Below are positions 33,512 to 44,337 of a DNA stretch of 64,000 nucleotides, piece after piece. The translations under genes were made by a program, and so were the position numbers. The notes beneath the pieces were generated by a model. It worked only from the letters and a program-made list of their open reading frames with translations, did no database searches and had not been told where the DNA came from. The stretch is from JBGQOJ01 sp052119585 (lineage in GTDB: Bacteria > Pseudomonadota > Alphaproteobacteria > Rhodobacterales > Rhodobacteraceae): positions 74,744-138,743 of the forward strand of contig NZ_JBGQOJ010000009.1 in assembly GCF_052119585.1 (NCBI RefSeq), in the 5' to 3' direction. Numbering within the stretch: the first letter of the stretch is position 1; the number at the start of each line of letters is the position of its first letter.

Positions 33512-33934
33512 TCAGATCAGGAATCGAGGGGGCCGAAGAAACCCTGCTGTTTCTACCGAATACGTTCGACCGTCCAGAATGACATATTCACTTGTACCAA
33601 CCGGCTCTGCTCTGATCCTGGTGTCTTCGATGAAGACGACAGAAATACAGATGCCGTTGCAACACTCTTGGGATTGTTGCTCTTTGCCATCCTTGTCGGA
33701 CGCTGCGATGTCGATGTCGCTTGCGACCCCAAGCTTCTCATGCGCGTGATGCGCATCGCTTCCGGTGTCATGAGTCATGGCAGCACCAACGACACCAACA
33801 GACTTGGCTTGATGTCCGTCATGCATGCCGGACGCAGCGTGAGCGGCAGAAGGTGGTGAAAACACCAATGCCAGCGCAAACGCAATGCACGTAAACGCCC
33901 TTGACCAGCTTGATATGAAAACTCGAAAGCTCAT
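33512..33934 (-). CDS. His-rich exported small protein, copper locus
   Basis: This 140-residue protein has a signal peptide (residues 1-33; FALALVFSPPSAAHAA) and a metal-binding look. Histidines cluster in GMHDGHQ, MTHDTGSDAHHAHEK, and a cysteine group QECCNGICISV follows. Small exported proteins of this sort occur in rhodobacterial copper clusters. It starts the minus-strand copper gene string. A weak CueR-like half-site (ACCTTCC then GGACGG) lies at about 33980-34000, but its -35 and -10 are poor. Family and function are unknown; metal binding is inferred from composition. Confidence 0.75.
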   Translation of the reverse strand: MSFRVFISSWSRAFTCIAFALALVFSPPSAAHAASGMHDGHQAKSVGVVGAAMTHDTGSDAHHAHEKLGVASDIDIAASDKDGKEQQSQECCNGICISVVFIEDTRIRAEPVGTSEYVILDGRTYSVETAGFLRPPRFLI

Positions 33935-34106
33935 GCCGCGAATATCGGAGAGCGATGCAGTACAGTCAATCCGTCCTGCGCAGGAAGGTTTGTCGCTTTT
34001 TTTGAAACAGGCGAGTTTTGGCCGCTGCTGTCAGAGAGTGTTGCATGTCAGCGACATAGAGAGAGCCACTATCTCCGTCCAGCGGAGCGTTGCTGACGCA
34101 TCTTGG

Positions 34107-34316
34107 CTACTGAACCTCTGCCAGCTTCTCAGACCTGTAGCCCGCATCGCTGATCGCTGCGGCCAATGCAGTTTCATCCAGAGTGCTGTCGACGTCGACG
34201 ATACGTGCAGTCAGATCGCACGAAACCGTTGCATCTGGGTCGGCCGCCATAATGGCCTTTTGGATGGAAGCGGTACAATGGCCGCAACTCATGTTCGGTA
34301 CGCTGAATCTGAACAT
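34107..34316 (-). CDS. copZ: Copper chaperone, heavy-metal-associated domain
   Basis: This 69-residue protein is a single HMA domain with MSCGHCTASIQKAI, the CxxC Cu(I) site, preceded by VPN in the usual position. It probably carries Cu(I) to the adjacent copA ATPase, which is divergent and 138 bases away. The start 34316 is used because AAGGAG lies 6-10 bases before it; a frame start at 34337 is rejected. Its own CueR-type promoter is at 34339-34369, so chaperone and ATPase respond to the same signal. Cytoplasmic location is expected as no signal is visible. Confidence 0.93.
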   Translation of the reverse strand: MFRFSVPNMSCGHCTASIQKAIMAADPDATVSCDLTARIVDVDSTLDETALAAAISDAGYRSEKLAEVQ

Positions 34317-34338
34317 CGCAATCTCCTTTGACGACATG

Positions 34339-34369
34339 CATGTAAGGCGTTCCGGCGCGGGAAGGTCAA
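34339..34369 (-). promoter_or_regulatory. CueR-type promoter of copZ
   Basis: On the minus strand, TTGACC (34369-34364), a 19-base spacer starting TTCCC with CCGGAA, and TACATG (34344-34339). It matches the copA promoter in its -35 and half-sites. The chaperone gene begins 23 bases after the -10. Confidence 0.75.
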
Positions 34370-34396
34370 TGGCCAGAATTTTATTCTACATGCCTG

Positions 34397-34427
34397 TTGA
34401 CCTTCCAGTAACTGGAGGCCCTATCTG
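34397..34427 (+). promoter_or_regulatory. CueR-type promoter of copA
   Basis: TTGACC (34397-34402), a 19-base spacer with the dyad TTCCAGTAACTGGAGG, and TATCTG (34422-34427). It is 28 bases from the copZ promoter, facing away. The copA gene starts 28 bases beyond the -10. Confidence 0.8.
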
Positions 34428-34454
34428 CAGGAGTATCAGAACAAGGAGATTCTC

Positions 34455-36962
<2,508 letters not shown>

Positions 36963-36981
36963 ACTCAAGGAGGAAACGATT

Positions 36982-37401
36982 ATGAACATCGGAGATGTGG
37001 CCGACCTTTCCGGCCTTCCCGCCAAAACGATCCGCTACTACGAAGACATCGGTCTTGTCGAACCGCTGCGCAGTTCAAATGGCTATCGCAGCTTTCGGCA
37101 AAGCGACGTGCACAAGCTGGCCTTTCTCGGCCGGGCACGGGCCCTTGGATTCACCATCGAGGATTGCCGGAGCCTGCTGAAGCTTTATGCCGATACTGAC
37201 CGCGCCAGTGCCGAGGTGAAGCAGATTGCCGAAGAGCATCTTGATCGGATTGACAGCAAGATCGCTGAACTAACCGAAATGCGCGCGACGCTGTCGCATC
37301 TTGTGGATGCATGCGCGGGTGATCACCGCCCCGATTGCCCCATCTTGGCCGATCTGGCGATGGAACAAAAGGCGGGCAGTATCAGCAAGGCGTCCGGGTA
37401 G
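36982..37401 (+). CDS. cueR: MerR-family copper regulator
   Basis: This 139-residue MerR protein begins at ATG 36982 (AGGAGG at 36968-36973). The helix-turn-helix is MNIGDVADLSGLPAKTIRYY. The C-terminal metal loop has C111 and C119 (CAGDHRPDC), a C-x7-C loop for Cu(I), and the residue at the divalent-sensor position is serine (S76), both marks of CueR. It lies in the copA operon, so it increases with induction. The copA and copZ promoters are certain targets, and promoters at 46925-46955 and the relic at 25141 are probable ones, since all share TTGACC and 19-base spacers. Confidence 0.93.
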   Translation: MNIGDVADLSGLPAKTIRYYEDIGLVEPLRSSNGYRSFRQSDVHKLAFLGRARALGFTIEDCRSLLKLYADTDRASAEVKQIAEEHLDRIDSKIAELTEMRATLSHLVDACAGDHRPDCPILADLAMEQKAGSISKASG

Positions 37402-37508
37402 CTCTGACGTCTGCAAAAGCCGAACTTTCCCGAAAACTACGGAACATTCCAGCGCAGCAATGTTGTTCCTTCTATAGGACATCAATTTTTCGAGACTGGA
37501 GGTTTCCA

Positions 37509-38378
37509 ATGACATACATACGCTTTTTCGCGATGATCGCCACATCCACGGTGGTGATGTTCATCCTGATGTATCTCAACACCTATCTGCTGAGCCATAT
37601 CTTCTGGTCCGAAACACGCGCCTATATGGCCGTGCTGATGGGGGCCATAATGGCGATCATCATGCTGGGGTTCATGCTGTCGATGTACTCCAGCAAGGCG
37701 ATCAACGCTGCCATCTTTATTGGCGGCGCCGTGGTGTTTGCCGGATCCCTCTGGCTGGTCCGGAGCCAGTTGACCGTGGGCGATACCAGCTACATGAAGG
37801 CAATGATCCCGCACCATTCGATCGCGATCATGACATCGAGCCGCGCCAACATTTCTGACCCTCGGGTGCGCAAACTGGCTGACGAGATCATCTTTGCCCA
37901 AGACAAAGAAATCGCCGAAATGCGGTATCTGGTGAATGACATCGACACGAATGGTGACGCGGCTGATGAGGGTCTGGATGGTTCAGCCCGCATCGTCGAT
38001 CTGAACGAGGCACTCTCATCCGCCGAAATCGCCATCCTTGATCTGGAATTCCTGACCGGCGATGAGATCGCGCAGCTTTTCCCGGATGGGGCCATCTGCA
38101 CCTTCAAGTATACCACGACCAGCAAACCTGTGCTTGCCGCAGGACAGATCGAAGGTGCCCCGGCGGCGCTGGCAAAGATCAGCGGCGACCTGGTGCGTCT
38201 TGGTTCAACCGACGCAACCGGCACCTTGAGCACCGAAGGAATGTCCGTACGCCTCAGTGCGCCGGACGGGGCTGCGGCCCTGGAAAACAGTGGTGAAGTG
38301 CAGGACGCCAACCTCGTGCTCGAGCTCGATGCCGGCCTGCGGGCAGGCTATCGCGGCTATTATGGCTGCGACGCCTGA
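37509..38378 (+). CDS. DUF305-containing membrane protein
   Basis: This 289-residue protein starts at 37509 behind CTGGAGG. Four N-terminal segments (FAMIATSTVVMFILMYL, YMAVLMGAIMAIIMLGFML, AAIFIGGAVVFAGSLWLV) are followed by a DUF305 helical domain with MIPHHSIAIMTS and later KLADEIIFAQDKEIAEM. The paired histidines bind metal in the family. The last 130 residues are a soluble beta-rich domain with CTFKYTTTSKPV. A position after cueR suggests copper binding in the periplasm. The function of DUF305 is not firmly known. Confidence 0.87.
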   Translation: MTYIRFFAMIATSTVVMFILMYLNTYLLSHIFWSETRAYMAVLMGAIMAIIMLGFMLSMYSSKAINAAIFIGGAVVFAGSLWLVRSQLTVGDTSYMKAMIPHHSIAIMTSSRANISDPRVRKLADEIIFAQDKEIAEMRYLVNDIDTNGDAADEGLDGSARIVDLNEALSSAEIAILDLEFLTGDEIAQLFPDGAICTFKYTTTSKPVLAAGQIEGAPAALAKISGDLVRLGSTDATGTLSTEGMSVRLSAPDGAAALENSGEVQDANLVLELDAGLRAGYRGYYGCDA

Positions 38379-38400
38379 ACCCTGAAACGGAGGATATGAC

Positions 38401-39165
38401 ATGCCAAGAGACACAACCCAGACAGCCAAGCTTTACCGGATGGTGATGCCCGACCACCTCTGTCCCTATGGGCTCAAATCCAAGGACCTGCTGGAGCGCA
38501 AGGGTTTTGAAGTCGAGGATCACCCTTTGACCACGCGTGAGGACACCGACGCGTTCATGGAAGAGCACGGCGTCGAAACCACCCCGCAAACCTGGATCGG
38601 GGACGAGCGGATCGGCGGATATGACGACCTTCGGGTCCATTTCGGCATCGATGCGCCGGAAGACGAACGCTCGGACACGTCCTACCAGCCGGTGATCACG
38701 ATCTTTGCCGTCGCGTTCCTGATGGCGCTCGGTTTGTCGTGGTACAGCTTCGAGAACATTTTCACCCTGCGCGGGCTGGAATGGTTCATTTCGATCTCGA
38801 TGTGCTTTCTGGCGGTACAAAAACTTCAGGATGTCGAGAGCTTCTCGACCATGTTCCTGAACTACGACCTGCTGGCGCGTCGGTGGGTGCGTTATGGCAA
38901 GATCTATCCGTTTGGAGAGGCTTTCGCAGGTATCCTCATGGTCGCCGGGGCGCTGACCTGGCTTTCGGCACCGGTGGCCTTGTTCATCGGCACTGTTGGC
39001 GCAGTATCGGTTTTCAAGGCGGTCTATATCGACAAGCGTGAATTGAAGTGCGCCTGCGTCGGCGGCGACAGCAACGTACCGCTCGGCTTTGTCTCGCTCA
39101 CAGAGAACCTGATGATGATGGTCATGGGGATCTGGATGCCGATCAGGGTCTATCTGATCGGCTGA
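38401..39165 (+). CDS. Glutaredoxin-MauE/DoxX fusion membrane protein
   Basis: This 254-residue protein joins two parts. Residues 8-85 are a glutaredoxin-like domain with HLCPYGLKSKDLL, a single-cysteine CPYG site, and QTWIGDERIGGYDDL. Residues 98-250 have four membrane segments like MauE/DoxX proteins; the loop KCACVGGDSNVPLG holds two cysteines close to the membrane. MauE-type proteins help transfer disulfides or electrons. The fusion suggests transfer of reducing power between cytoplasm and periplasm, perhaps to keep copper proteins reduced. The gene is 22 bases after the DUF305 gene and precedes a permease. Confidence 0.88.
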   Translation: MPRDTTQTAKLYRMVMPDHLCPYGLKSKDLLERKGFEVEDHPLTTREDTDAFMEEHGVETTPQTWIGDERIGGYDDLRVHFGIDAPEDERSDTSYQPVITIFAVAFLMALGLSWYSFENIFTLRGLEWFISISMCFLAVQKLQDVESFSTMFLNYDLLARRWVRYGKIYPFGEAFAGILMVAGALTWLSAPVALFIGTVGAVSVFKAVYIDKRELKCACVGGDSNVPLGFVSLTENLMMMVMGIWMPIRVYLIG

Positions 39166-39252
39166 AAGGCGGGTGCCGTTTTCATATCCCTCGGACTCGT
39201 TCTCCCGATAGATGCGCAAGTCGGACAGCACTGCGAAAAAGGGTGAAGCTGA

Positions 39253-40362
39253 ATGGACCAGATAATCGAAGCATTCACGACCGGGGCGGGCATGCTCTGG
39301 AAGGCGCTCTGGGCGCTCATCTTCGGGTATATCATCTCCGCAGGCATCCAGATTTTCGTGACACGGGATCAGATGGCGCGTGTTCTTGGCGACCGTGGTG
39401 CCAGGAAGGCAGGCATTGCCGGCTTCTTTGGGTTTGTGTCATCGTCCTGTTCCTTCGCGGCTCTTGCCGCGTCGCGTTCGATCCTCGTGAAGGGTGCGCA
39501 TCCGGTCAATTCGATCGCCTTCCTGATTTCATCGACAAATCTGGTGATCGAGCTTGGAATCGTCCTTCTGGTCCTGCTGGGCTGGAAATTCATGGTGGCA
39601 AATTTCATGCTTGGCATCCTGATGACGATCTACGCCTATGCCCTCACCCTGATATGGCTTCCAAGGTCGTTTGTCGAAAGCGCAAAAGAGCATGCGGAGA
39701 AGGCCCAATCCGACGAAGGTATGGACAGGGACCAGACCATGAAGGGTTCGTTCCGCGACAAACTGCTGTCCCGCGAAGGATGGGACCGGATCGCCCGCGC
39801 TTTCTTCATGGAATGGAAGATGGTCTGGAAGGAGATCCTCTTCGGCTTCACGGTCGCGGGTTTCATTTCCGTCTTTGTGCCGCAGAGCTTCTGGAACGCG
39901 ATCTTTCTGGTCGGAGATGGCGGTGCGCAGGACGCGCCGGGCTTCCTGATCGTTCTTGAAAACGCGCTGGTGGCACCGGTCGTGGCCTTCTTCACCTTCA
40001 TCGGGTCGATGGGCAATGTCCCCCTGGCTGCGATGCTCTGGTCGCGTGATGCGTCGTTCGGAGGCGTGATCGCCTTTCTCGGAGCCGATCTTGTTGCTGC
40101 CACGGTGATATGGGTGCACGCAAAATATTACGGCTGGCAGTATGCGCTCTATCTTTCAGGCTTGCTGTACCTGTGCATGGTCGCTGCGGGAATTACGGTG
40201 CATTACCTGTTCGCTCTCGTAGGGATGATCCCGACCGAGCGGCCTTCGCTTCAGGAAATGGTCCGGTTCAGCATCGATTACACGTTCTTCCTCAACCTGA
40301 TCTTTCTTGTCATCGGGTCAGCACTGATCTGGCTTCACATCAGGAATGCCGAGGAAGACTAA
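39253..40362 (+). CDS. Permease of the DUF318 / YraQ family
   Basis: This 369-residue protein has about eight membrane segments. GFFGFVSSSCSFAALAASRSI is the cysteine-containing motif of the DUF318/ArsP-type permease family, and a second copy of the motif (FTFIGSMGNVPLAAMLW) follows near residue 255. A basic loop of about 40 residues (KEHAEKAQSDEGMD) separates the halves. Some family members export organoarsenicals or sulfur anions; the substrate here is unknown. It is last in the copA operon, and its stop overlaps the stop of the convergent ccdA gene by four bases. Confidence 0.88.
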   Translation: MDQIIEAFTTGAGMLWKALWALIFGYIISAGIQIFVTRDQMARVLGDRGARKAGIAGFFGFVSSSCSFAALAASRSILVKGAHPVNSIAFLISSTNLVIELGIVLLVLLGWKFMVANFMLGILMTIYAYALTLIWLPRSFVESAKEHAEKAQSDEGMDRDQTMKGSFRDKLLSREGWDRIARAFFMEWKMVWKEILFGFTVAGFISVFVPQSFWNAIFLVGDGGAQDAPGFLIVLENALVAPVVAFFTFIGSMGNVPLAAMLWSRDASFGGVIAFLGADLVAATVIWVHAKYYGWQYALYLSGLLYLCMVAAGITVHYLFALVGMIPTERPSLQEMVRFSIDYTFFLNLIFLVIGSALIWLHIRNAEED

Positions 40363-41099
40363 CCGATTGAGGCCAAGAATGGGAAGGTTCCCAGAAGCCA
40401 GTAGGCAAACCGGGACAATTGGCCGGTCATGATGGCAACGCCCATGATGATCATGGCGACGCCCGCGCCCTTGTAGAGCCAGCGACCGGCTTTGCCGATC
40501 TGTCTGACCCGTGCGGCGATGGCGTCGGTGAACAGCGCGGCCAGCAGGAACGGCACGCCCAGCCCTGCGGAATAGATCGACAACAGCCAGATGCCGTCCG
40601 ACATACCGCCGGATGTCGAACTGAGCGTCAGGATTGCGCCGAGGATCGGCCCGATGCAGGGCGTCCATCCAAAGGCGAAGGCCAAGCCCAGGACGTAGGC
40701 TCCAAGCGGGCGACCCCCCGGAATGTCGAGTGTGAAGCGGGTGTCACGCGAGAACGCTTCCAGACGGAAGGCACCCAGCATGACCAGTCCGAACAGGATG
40801 ATGATCGCCCCGCCCAGATAGTTGAGCTCAGTGCGCCAAGTCAGCAGCAACGACCCGAGCGCGCTGGCCCCGGCCCCCAACGCGACAAAGACCGTGGAGA
40901 ACCCCAGAACGAAGCAGGTGCTTAGCCCAAGTGCGTTGGCGCGCGCCCGCAGGCCGACCGATCGCGTCGTTCGCAAATCCGGCTGGCCTGCGATGTAGGA
41001 AACATAGCCCGGAACCAGTGGCAGGACGCAGGGTGACAGGAAGGAAATGGCCCCCGCCAGAAAGGCCGCGAAGATGCCGATGCCGGAAATATCCATCAT
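40359..41099 (-). CDS. ccdA: Cytochrome c biogenesis / thiol transport protein CcdA
   Basis: This 246-residue protein has six membrane segments and both CcdA cysteines: LSPCVLPLVPGY (near 24) and FGWTPCIGP (near 147). It moves reducing equivalents from cytoplasmic thioredoxin to periplasmic proteins. It is last of a long copper/redox operon with CcmG-like and TlpA-like proteins, which would be its natural partners. ATG 41099 overlaps the preceding gene stop by four bases. It is convergent with the permease gene, with ends overlapping by four bases, leaving no room for a terminator between them. Confidence 0.92.
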   Translation of the reverse strand: MMDISGIGIFAAFLAGAISFLSPCVLPLVPGYVSYIAGQPDLRTTRSVGLRARANALGLSTCFVLGFSTVFVALGAGASALGSLLLTWRTELNYLGGAIIILFGLVMLGAFRLEAFSRDTRFTLDIPGGRPLGAYVLGLAFAFGWTPCIGPILGAILTLSSTSGGMSDGIWLLSIYSAGLGVPFLLAALFTDAIAARVRQIGKAGRWLYKGAGVAMIIMGVAIMTGQLSRFAYWLLGTFPFLASIG

Positions 41100-41587
41100 G
41101 CTTTATGCTCGGCGCTGAAGGGTCGCGCCGCCCACCAGAAGGCAATCAGCGGGATTACGATCCATTGCAGCACGGGCGACAGCCCTGCATCGAGGACCGG
41201 AATGATCGGCATCAGGTCCGAATAGGCCCAAGCCGCGCGGATCACGATGTTGAGCCATTCGCTGAACAGCGTATATCCCAACCCGAACACCACCGTCAGG
41301 ACGGTTACCGAGCGTCGTGTCGGATTCACGAAGGGCCAGCTGCGGCCCGTCAGCATCAAGGCAAGCATCAGCGCGCTCATGGCAATCAGGATGTCGCCAC
41401 CCGTGCAATGAACCGCAGCGAAGATGATCTCACCCCAGGTGCCCTCGTTCCAGATCGTGTAGAGCGGCAAGTGGGCGAACTCCCAGATCAGATTAGCCGG
41501 GATGATCACCAAAAAATACCGACGGAGTGCTGTCAGGGAAATTCCATCCGGCGCGGACTGCATAACGCCAATCGCGATATCGCTCAT
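41096..41587 (-). CDS. Multipass membrane protein, function unknown
   Basis: This 163-residue protein has about four membrane segments (FLVIIPANLIWEFAHLPLY, ILIAMSALMLALMLTG, VLTVVFGLGYTLFSEWL, VLQWIVIPLIAFWW). Conserved-looking polar positions include EFAHLPLYTIW and VHCTGGDI, the latter in a helix. The start 41587 overlaps the SCO stop by four bases (ATGA); an earlier start at 41617 would cover the end of SCO. I do not recognise the family. It lies between SCO and CcdA in the copper/redox operon and probably acts in the same membrane process. Confidence 0.78.
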   Translation of the reverse strand: MSDIAIGVMQSAPDGISLTALRRYFLVIIPANLIWEFAHLPLYTIWNEGTWGEIIFAAVHCTGGDILIAMSALMLALMLTGRSWPFVNPTRRSVTVLTVVFGLGYTLFSEWLNIVIRAAWAYSDLMPIIPVLDAGLSPVLQWIVIPLIAFWWAARPFSAEHKA

Positions 41588-42288
41588 TGAAACGCCCCCG
41601 TCAGCCGATCCCACCAACCGCGTTCGCGACGTCGGTGCTGGGCCTTGTTGATCAACTCGCTGACATAGAGGATCAGGTTCACATTCTTGAATTCCATGCC
41701 ATGGAACTTTGCGGCGAACCGCCCCCCGATATCCACGACATGGGTGACCGCACCGTGCATCATCATGTCGCTGTCGGTGGTCATCGTGAATTCTAGCCCA
41801 TAGTCCCGCGCCAGAAGGCGCGTCGCGTCCTCAGCCTGATCAGGCCGTTTGGTCAGAATGACCCAGTTGGTCGGATCGAACCCATGCCGGTCCCCGTACC
41901 CGCGCAGAACGTCAGGCGTGTCATTCACGGGATCGGTTGTGATCGAGATGAATTGCACCAGATCCCTCATCGGCCCGTCGTTGATCGAAGCCTGGACCGC
42001 CGCGATCTTTTCCGCATGGAGCGGGCAGATATCCGGGCAGTTGGCGTAGATGAAATGCAGGATGACAACCTTGTCGCTGAAATCGGACAGGCGCACAGAA
42101 TTGCCCTCCGCATTCTGCAACTCGAAATCCGGGGCCTGTGCTGCGTCGATGGCCTGGAAATATGGCTCCATCTCGAACATCCGCGCATCCAGATTTTCAC
42201 CCGGATGATCGGCGGAGGCCGCAGAGGAGATCGTGGCCGCAAGTGTCGCCAAGGCGGCGCGCCGGGTTAGATAGATAATCAACTGCAT
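41584..42288 (-). CDS. SCO1/SenC family protein 3
   Basis: This 234-residue protein has a signal peptide (MQLIIYLTRRAALATLAATISSA) and the SCO fold. HFIYANCPDICPLHAEK has the two copper cysteines and a nearby histidine, and the later histidine is in MMHGAVTHVVD. It should bind copper in the periplasm and deliver it or reduce thiols. The start 42288 overlaps the small gene before it by one base. A frame to 42510 is a false extension. It is the third SCO homologue in the window, and the only one in the CueR-type operon. Confidence 0.91.
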   Translation of the reverse strand: MQLIIYLTRRAALATLAATISSAASADHPGENLDARMFEMEPYFQAIDAAQAPDFELQNAEGNSVRLSDFSDKVVILHFIYANCPDICPLHAEKIAAVQASINDGPMRDLVQFISITTDPVNDTPDVLRGYGDRHGFDPTNWVILTKRPDQAEDATRLLARDYGLEFTMTTDSDMMMHGAVTHVVDIGGRFAAKFHGMEFKNVNLILYVSELINKAQHRRRERGWWDRLTGAFQ

Positions 42289-42578
42289 CACCTTTCGGAT
42301 TGATCGGGCTTGCCACCACCCGCATCGTTGCATTTCCCGCCGGACCCGCCCTTCATGCACAGACCAAGCCCGCACATCGCGGCACAGGGTGCCAGCGAGA
42401 CCAGGACAGGCGCGAGACCGATCGCGGTGAGCCATCCCCAGTTCAGGGCCATGCCGCCGCCCATCACGGTTGCCGCACCGACGAACAGCAATCGTCTGCG
42501 CATCAACCACCGGGTCCGTTTGCCAGCGTTTTCGATGCCGACGGCGCCCGCATCGTTGGAAGATGATATGTCGGTCAT
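42288..42578 (-). CDS. Small membrane protein with cysteine-rich tail
   Basis: This 96-residue protein has two membrane segments (RRLLFVGAATVMGGGMALNWGW and AIGLAPVLVSLAPCAAMCGLGLC). The second carries three cysteines (LAPCAAMCGLGLC) followed by a short tail with a fourth (GGSGGKCNDAGGG), which could bind copper at the membrane surface. Its stop overlaps the SCO start by one base. It sits between the TlpA-like gene and SCO. The family is unknown, but cysteines within a helix next to a copper-delivery gene suggest a metal or redox role. Confidence 0.75.
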   Translation of the reverse strand: MTDISSSNDAGAVGIENAGKRTRWLMRRRLLFVGAATVMGGGMALNWGWLTAIGLAPVLVSLAPCAAMCGLGLCMKGGSGGKCNDAGGGKPDQSER

Positions 42579-42660
42579 CCGGAAACTCCTTTTGAAGTTT
42601 GAGGACCGGTCATTCTGATAACTGAAAGGTCAAAAGCGGGTGTTACTCTTTCGAAGGTAC

Positions 42661-43173
42661 TCATTGGATGAACCCTTGCAAAAAGGACGCCATCTCGGGC
42701 TCGTCCCATTCGGCAGGGCCGACCAGCCGTCCCAGTTCCTGCCCCTGCGCGTCGATCAGGATCGTCGTCGGCAGGCCGACGGTGCGCAGCGCGGTCATCG
42801 ACAGCATGGTCTTGTCGACATACATCTTGAGACTGCTGACACCGATCTCGTCGTAGAACCGCCGCACCACGGGCGACCCCGCCCTGTCGATGGACAGGGC
42901 GACAACCTCGAAGCGGTCGCTGCCAAGTTCCGCCTGGAGCGCATCCAGCGTCGGCATTTCCTCACGGCATGGCACGCACCAGGTGGCCCAGACGTTCAGG
43001 AGGATCACCTTGCCGCGAAAATCCTCCATGTCCCCACGGCTGCCGTCCTCGGTCTCGTAGCGCACATTGATCACCGGCTGCGGCGTGTCGTGCAGTGCGA
43101 AGCCTTGCGGCCCGGCAAACGCAGCGCCGACGGACAATGCCCAGACGAGCAGCGCCGTTTTTAGATATTTCAT
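42661..43173 (-). CDS. TlpA-family thioredoxin-like protein
   Basis: This 170-residue exported protein has a signal peptide (1-21) and an AhpC/TSA-thioredoxin fold with the active site WATWCVPCREEMP (near 67). A cis-proline is in GLPTTILIDAQG (near 134). It reduces periplasmic disulfides, probably for cytochrome c or copper-site maturation. The start overlaps the CcmG-like gene stop by four bases (ATGA). CcdA is encoded in the same operon and is the expected source of electrons. It differs clearly from the CcmG-like neighbour. Confidence 0.92.
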   Translation of the reverse strand: MKYLKTALLVWALSVGAAFAGPQGFALHDTPQPVINVRYETEDGSRGDMEDFRGKVILLNVWATWCVPCREEMPTLDALQAELGSDRFEVVALSIDRAGSPVVRRFYDEIGVSSLKMYVDKTMLSMTALRTVGLPTTILIDAQGQELGRLVGPAEWDEPEMASFLQGFIQ

Positions 43174-43766
43174 GGCGTTGGCTCCTTGCCAGCTTGGGTT
43201 TTCAGATCACGGACGATCGGCAAAAGGGTTTCCTCCAGAATCGCTCGCGTGATGGGGCCGACATGGCGGTAGGCAATGGCGCCGTCGGACGTGATGACAT
43301 AGGTTTCGGGCACGCCGTAAACGCCCCATTCGATGCCAGCACGTCCGTCGATGTCGGCCCCGATGCGCGCGTAGGGATCGCCCAATTCGTCGAGCCAGGC
43401 GCGCGCCTGCTCGGGTGGGTCCTTGTAGTTGATCCCGTAGAGCGGCACCTCACCGGTGGCGCTCAGCTCCATGAACAGCGGGTGTTCGGCCCGACAGGGC
43501 ACACACCACGAGGCAAAGACGTTCACCAGCGAGACATGGCCGATCAGGTCCTGCGTCGAAAGACCTTCCTCGCGGCCGAGCACCGGAGCAAGCGCAAACT
43601 CCGGCACAGGTTTGTCGAGAAGCGCCGATGGCAAGTCGTCGCCGCCCCTGAAAAGCCCCCAGCCGAACAAGACCATGAGGGCAAAAGCTATCAGCGGCAC
43701 CAGCACAAACCCGGAGATCCTGCGCCGCGGTACGGGGTCGATTTTGCTGACGACCTCTTGCGTCAT
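43170..43766 (-). CDS. CcmG/DsbE-like thiol-disulfide protein
   Basis: This 198-residue membrane-anchored protein (TM at residues 18-40) has a thioredoxin fold with FASWCVPCRAEHP (near 89) and GVYGVPETYVI (near 155), both typical of CcmG/DsbE. It reduces apocytochrome thiols before haem attachment and needs CcdA or DsbD as electron donor. Genes for a cytochrome c and CcdA are in the same operon, so the cluster may ensure maturation of its own cytochrome. The start overlaps the cytochrome c stop by four bases, showing tight coupling. Confidence 0.92.
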   Translation of the reverse strand: MTQEVVSKIDPVPRRRISGFVLVPLIAFALMVLFGWGLFRGGDDLPSALLDKPVPEFALAPVLGREEGLSTQDLIGHVSLVNVFASWCVPCRAEHPLFMELSATGEVPLYGINYKDPPEQARAWLDELGDPYARIGADIDGRAGIEWGVYGVPETYVITSDGAIAYRHVGPITRAILEETLLPIVRDLKTQAGKEPTP

Positions 43767-44188
43767 GGCTGCACCTGCTCATCCGCAAGGGTACGGCTTT
43801 CCTGCGAAGCGCGGATCCGATCGGGCCATGTGCTCTTGATGTAATCGATGATCGCCGTGATCTCTTCATCCGTCAGCACCTCCTTGAAACCGGGCATGTC
43901 GCTTTCATAGCCATTCCCGACAATCGCCGCCGTTCCGCGCTTCACGATGTCCAAAAGCACGCGGTCCGTATGGTGCCAAGTATGGCCCGAGGCGTCATGC
44001 GGCGGGGCAGGCAACCGGCCGTTCGGCAATCTGGAGCGCCAATCGGGCTGCCCCTCCAGGTTTGCGCCATGGCAACTGGCGCAATTCTCCTGATAAAGGC
44101 GTTCGCCCGCGAGCGAGTCATCCTGCGCCGAAACGGGCAAGACCGTTGCAGCCAGCAAAAGTGCTGCGAGCCTAATGGTAATTTTCAT
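43763..44188 (-). CDS. Cytochrome c, exported
   Basis: This 141-residue protein has a signal peptide (1-21) and a single haem site ENCASCHGANLEGQP (near 36). YESDMPGFKEVLTDEEI gives the axial methionine (near 100) and the C-terminal helix of a class I cytochrome. It should transfer electrons in the periplasm. The start overlaps the end of the small gene at 44185-44325. Together with CcmG, TlpA, CcdA and the oxidase at 45035 it suggests a private electron-transfer chain in the copper response, though its partners are inferred. Confidence 0.9.
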   Translation of the reverse strand: MKITIRLAALLLAATVLPVSAQDDSLAGERLYQENCASCHGANLEGQPDWRSRLPNGRLPAPPHDASGHTWHHTDRVLLDIVKRGTAAIVGNGYESDMPGFKEVLTDEEITAIIDYIKSTWPDRIRASQESRTLADEQVQP

Positions 44189-44325
44189 GTCGCTTGTGCC
44201 TTCTTCTGGCTATCCAAATACAACGAGAGTGCGACTATCGATGCCACGACAAGCAGGACGGACGCCCCCAGACCAATCCCCATCGACAACAGGCCGTCGC
44301 CGTTGCTGTCGCCCTCATTCCGCAT
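44185..44325 (-). CDS. Small membrane protein (46 residues)
   Basis: A short coding sequence before the cytochrome c gene: ATG 44325 to TGA 44185, overlapping the cytochrome start (ATGA). The product has one membrane segment (LLSMGIGLGASVLLVVASIV) and a basic tail SQKKAQAT. The overlap, exact operon phase and membrane composition support it. The ribosome site is weak, which suggests coupling to the next upstream small gene. Confidence 0.6.
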   Translation of the reverse strand: MRNEGDSNGDGLLSMGIGLGASVLLVVASIVALSLYLDSQKKAQAT

Positions 44326-44337
44326 CTTGGCGCATTT

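Noticed and set aside
33975..34005. CueR-like half-sites before the His-rich copper gene
   Set aside because: ACCTTCC and GGACGG are present, but the expected TTGACC and -10 hexamers with 19-base spacing are not.
42590..42650. TTGACC on the minus strand before the small cysteine-tail gene
   Set aside because: No matching -10 at 19 bases and no CueR-like dyad follow; probably chance.
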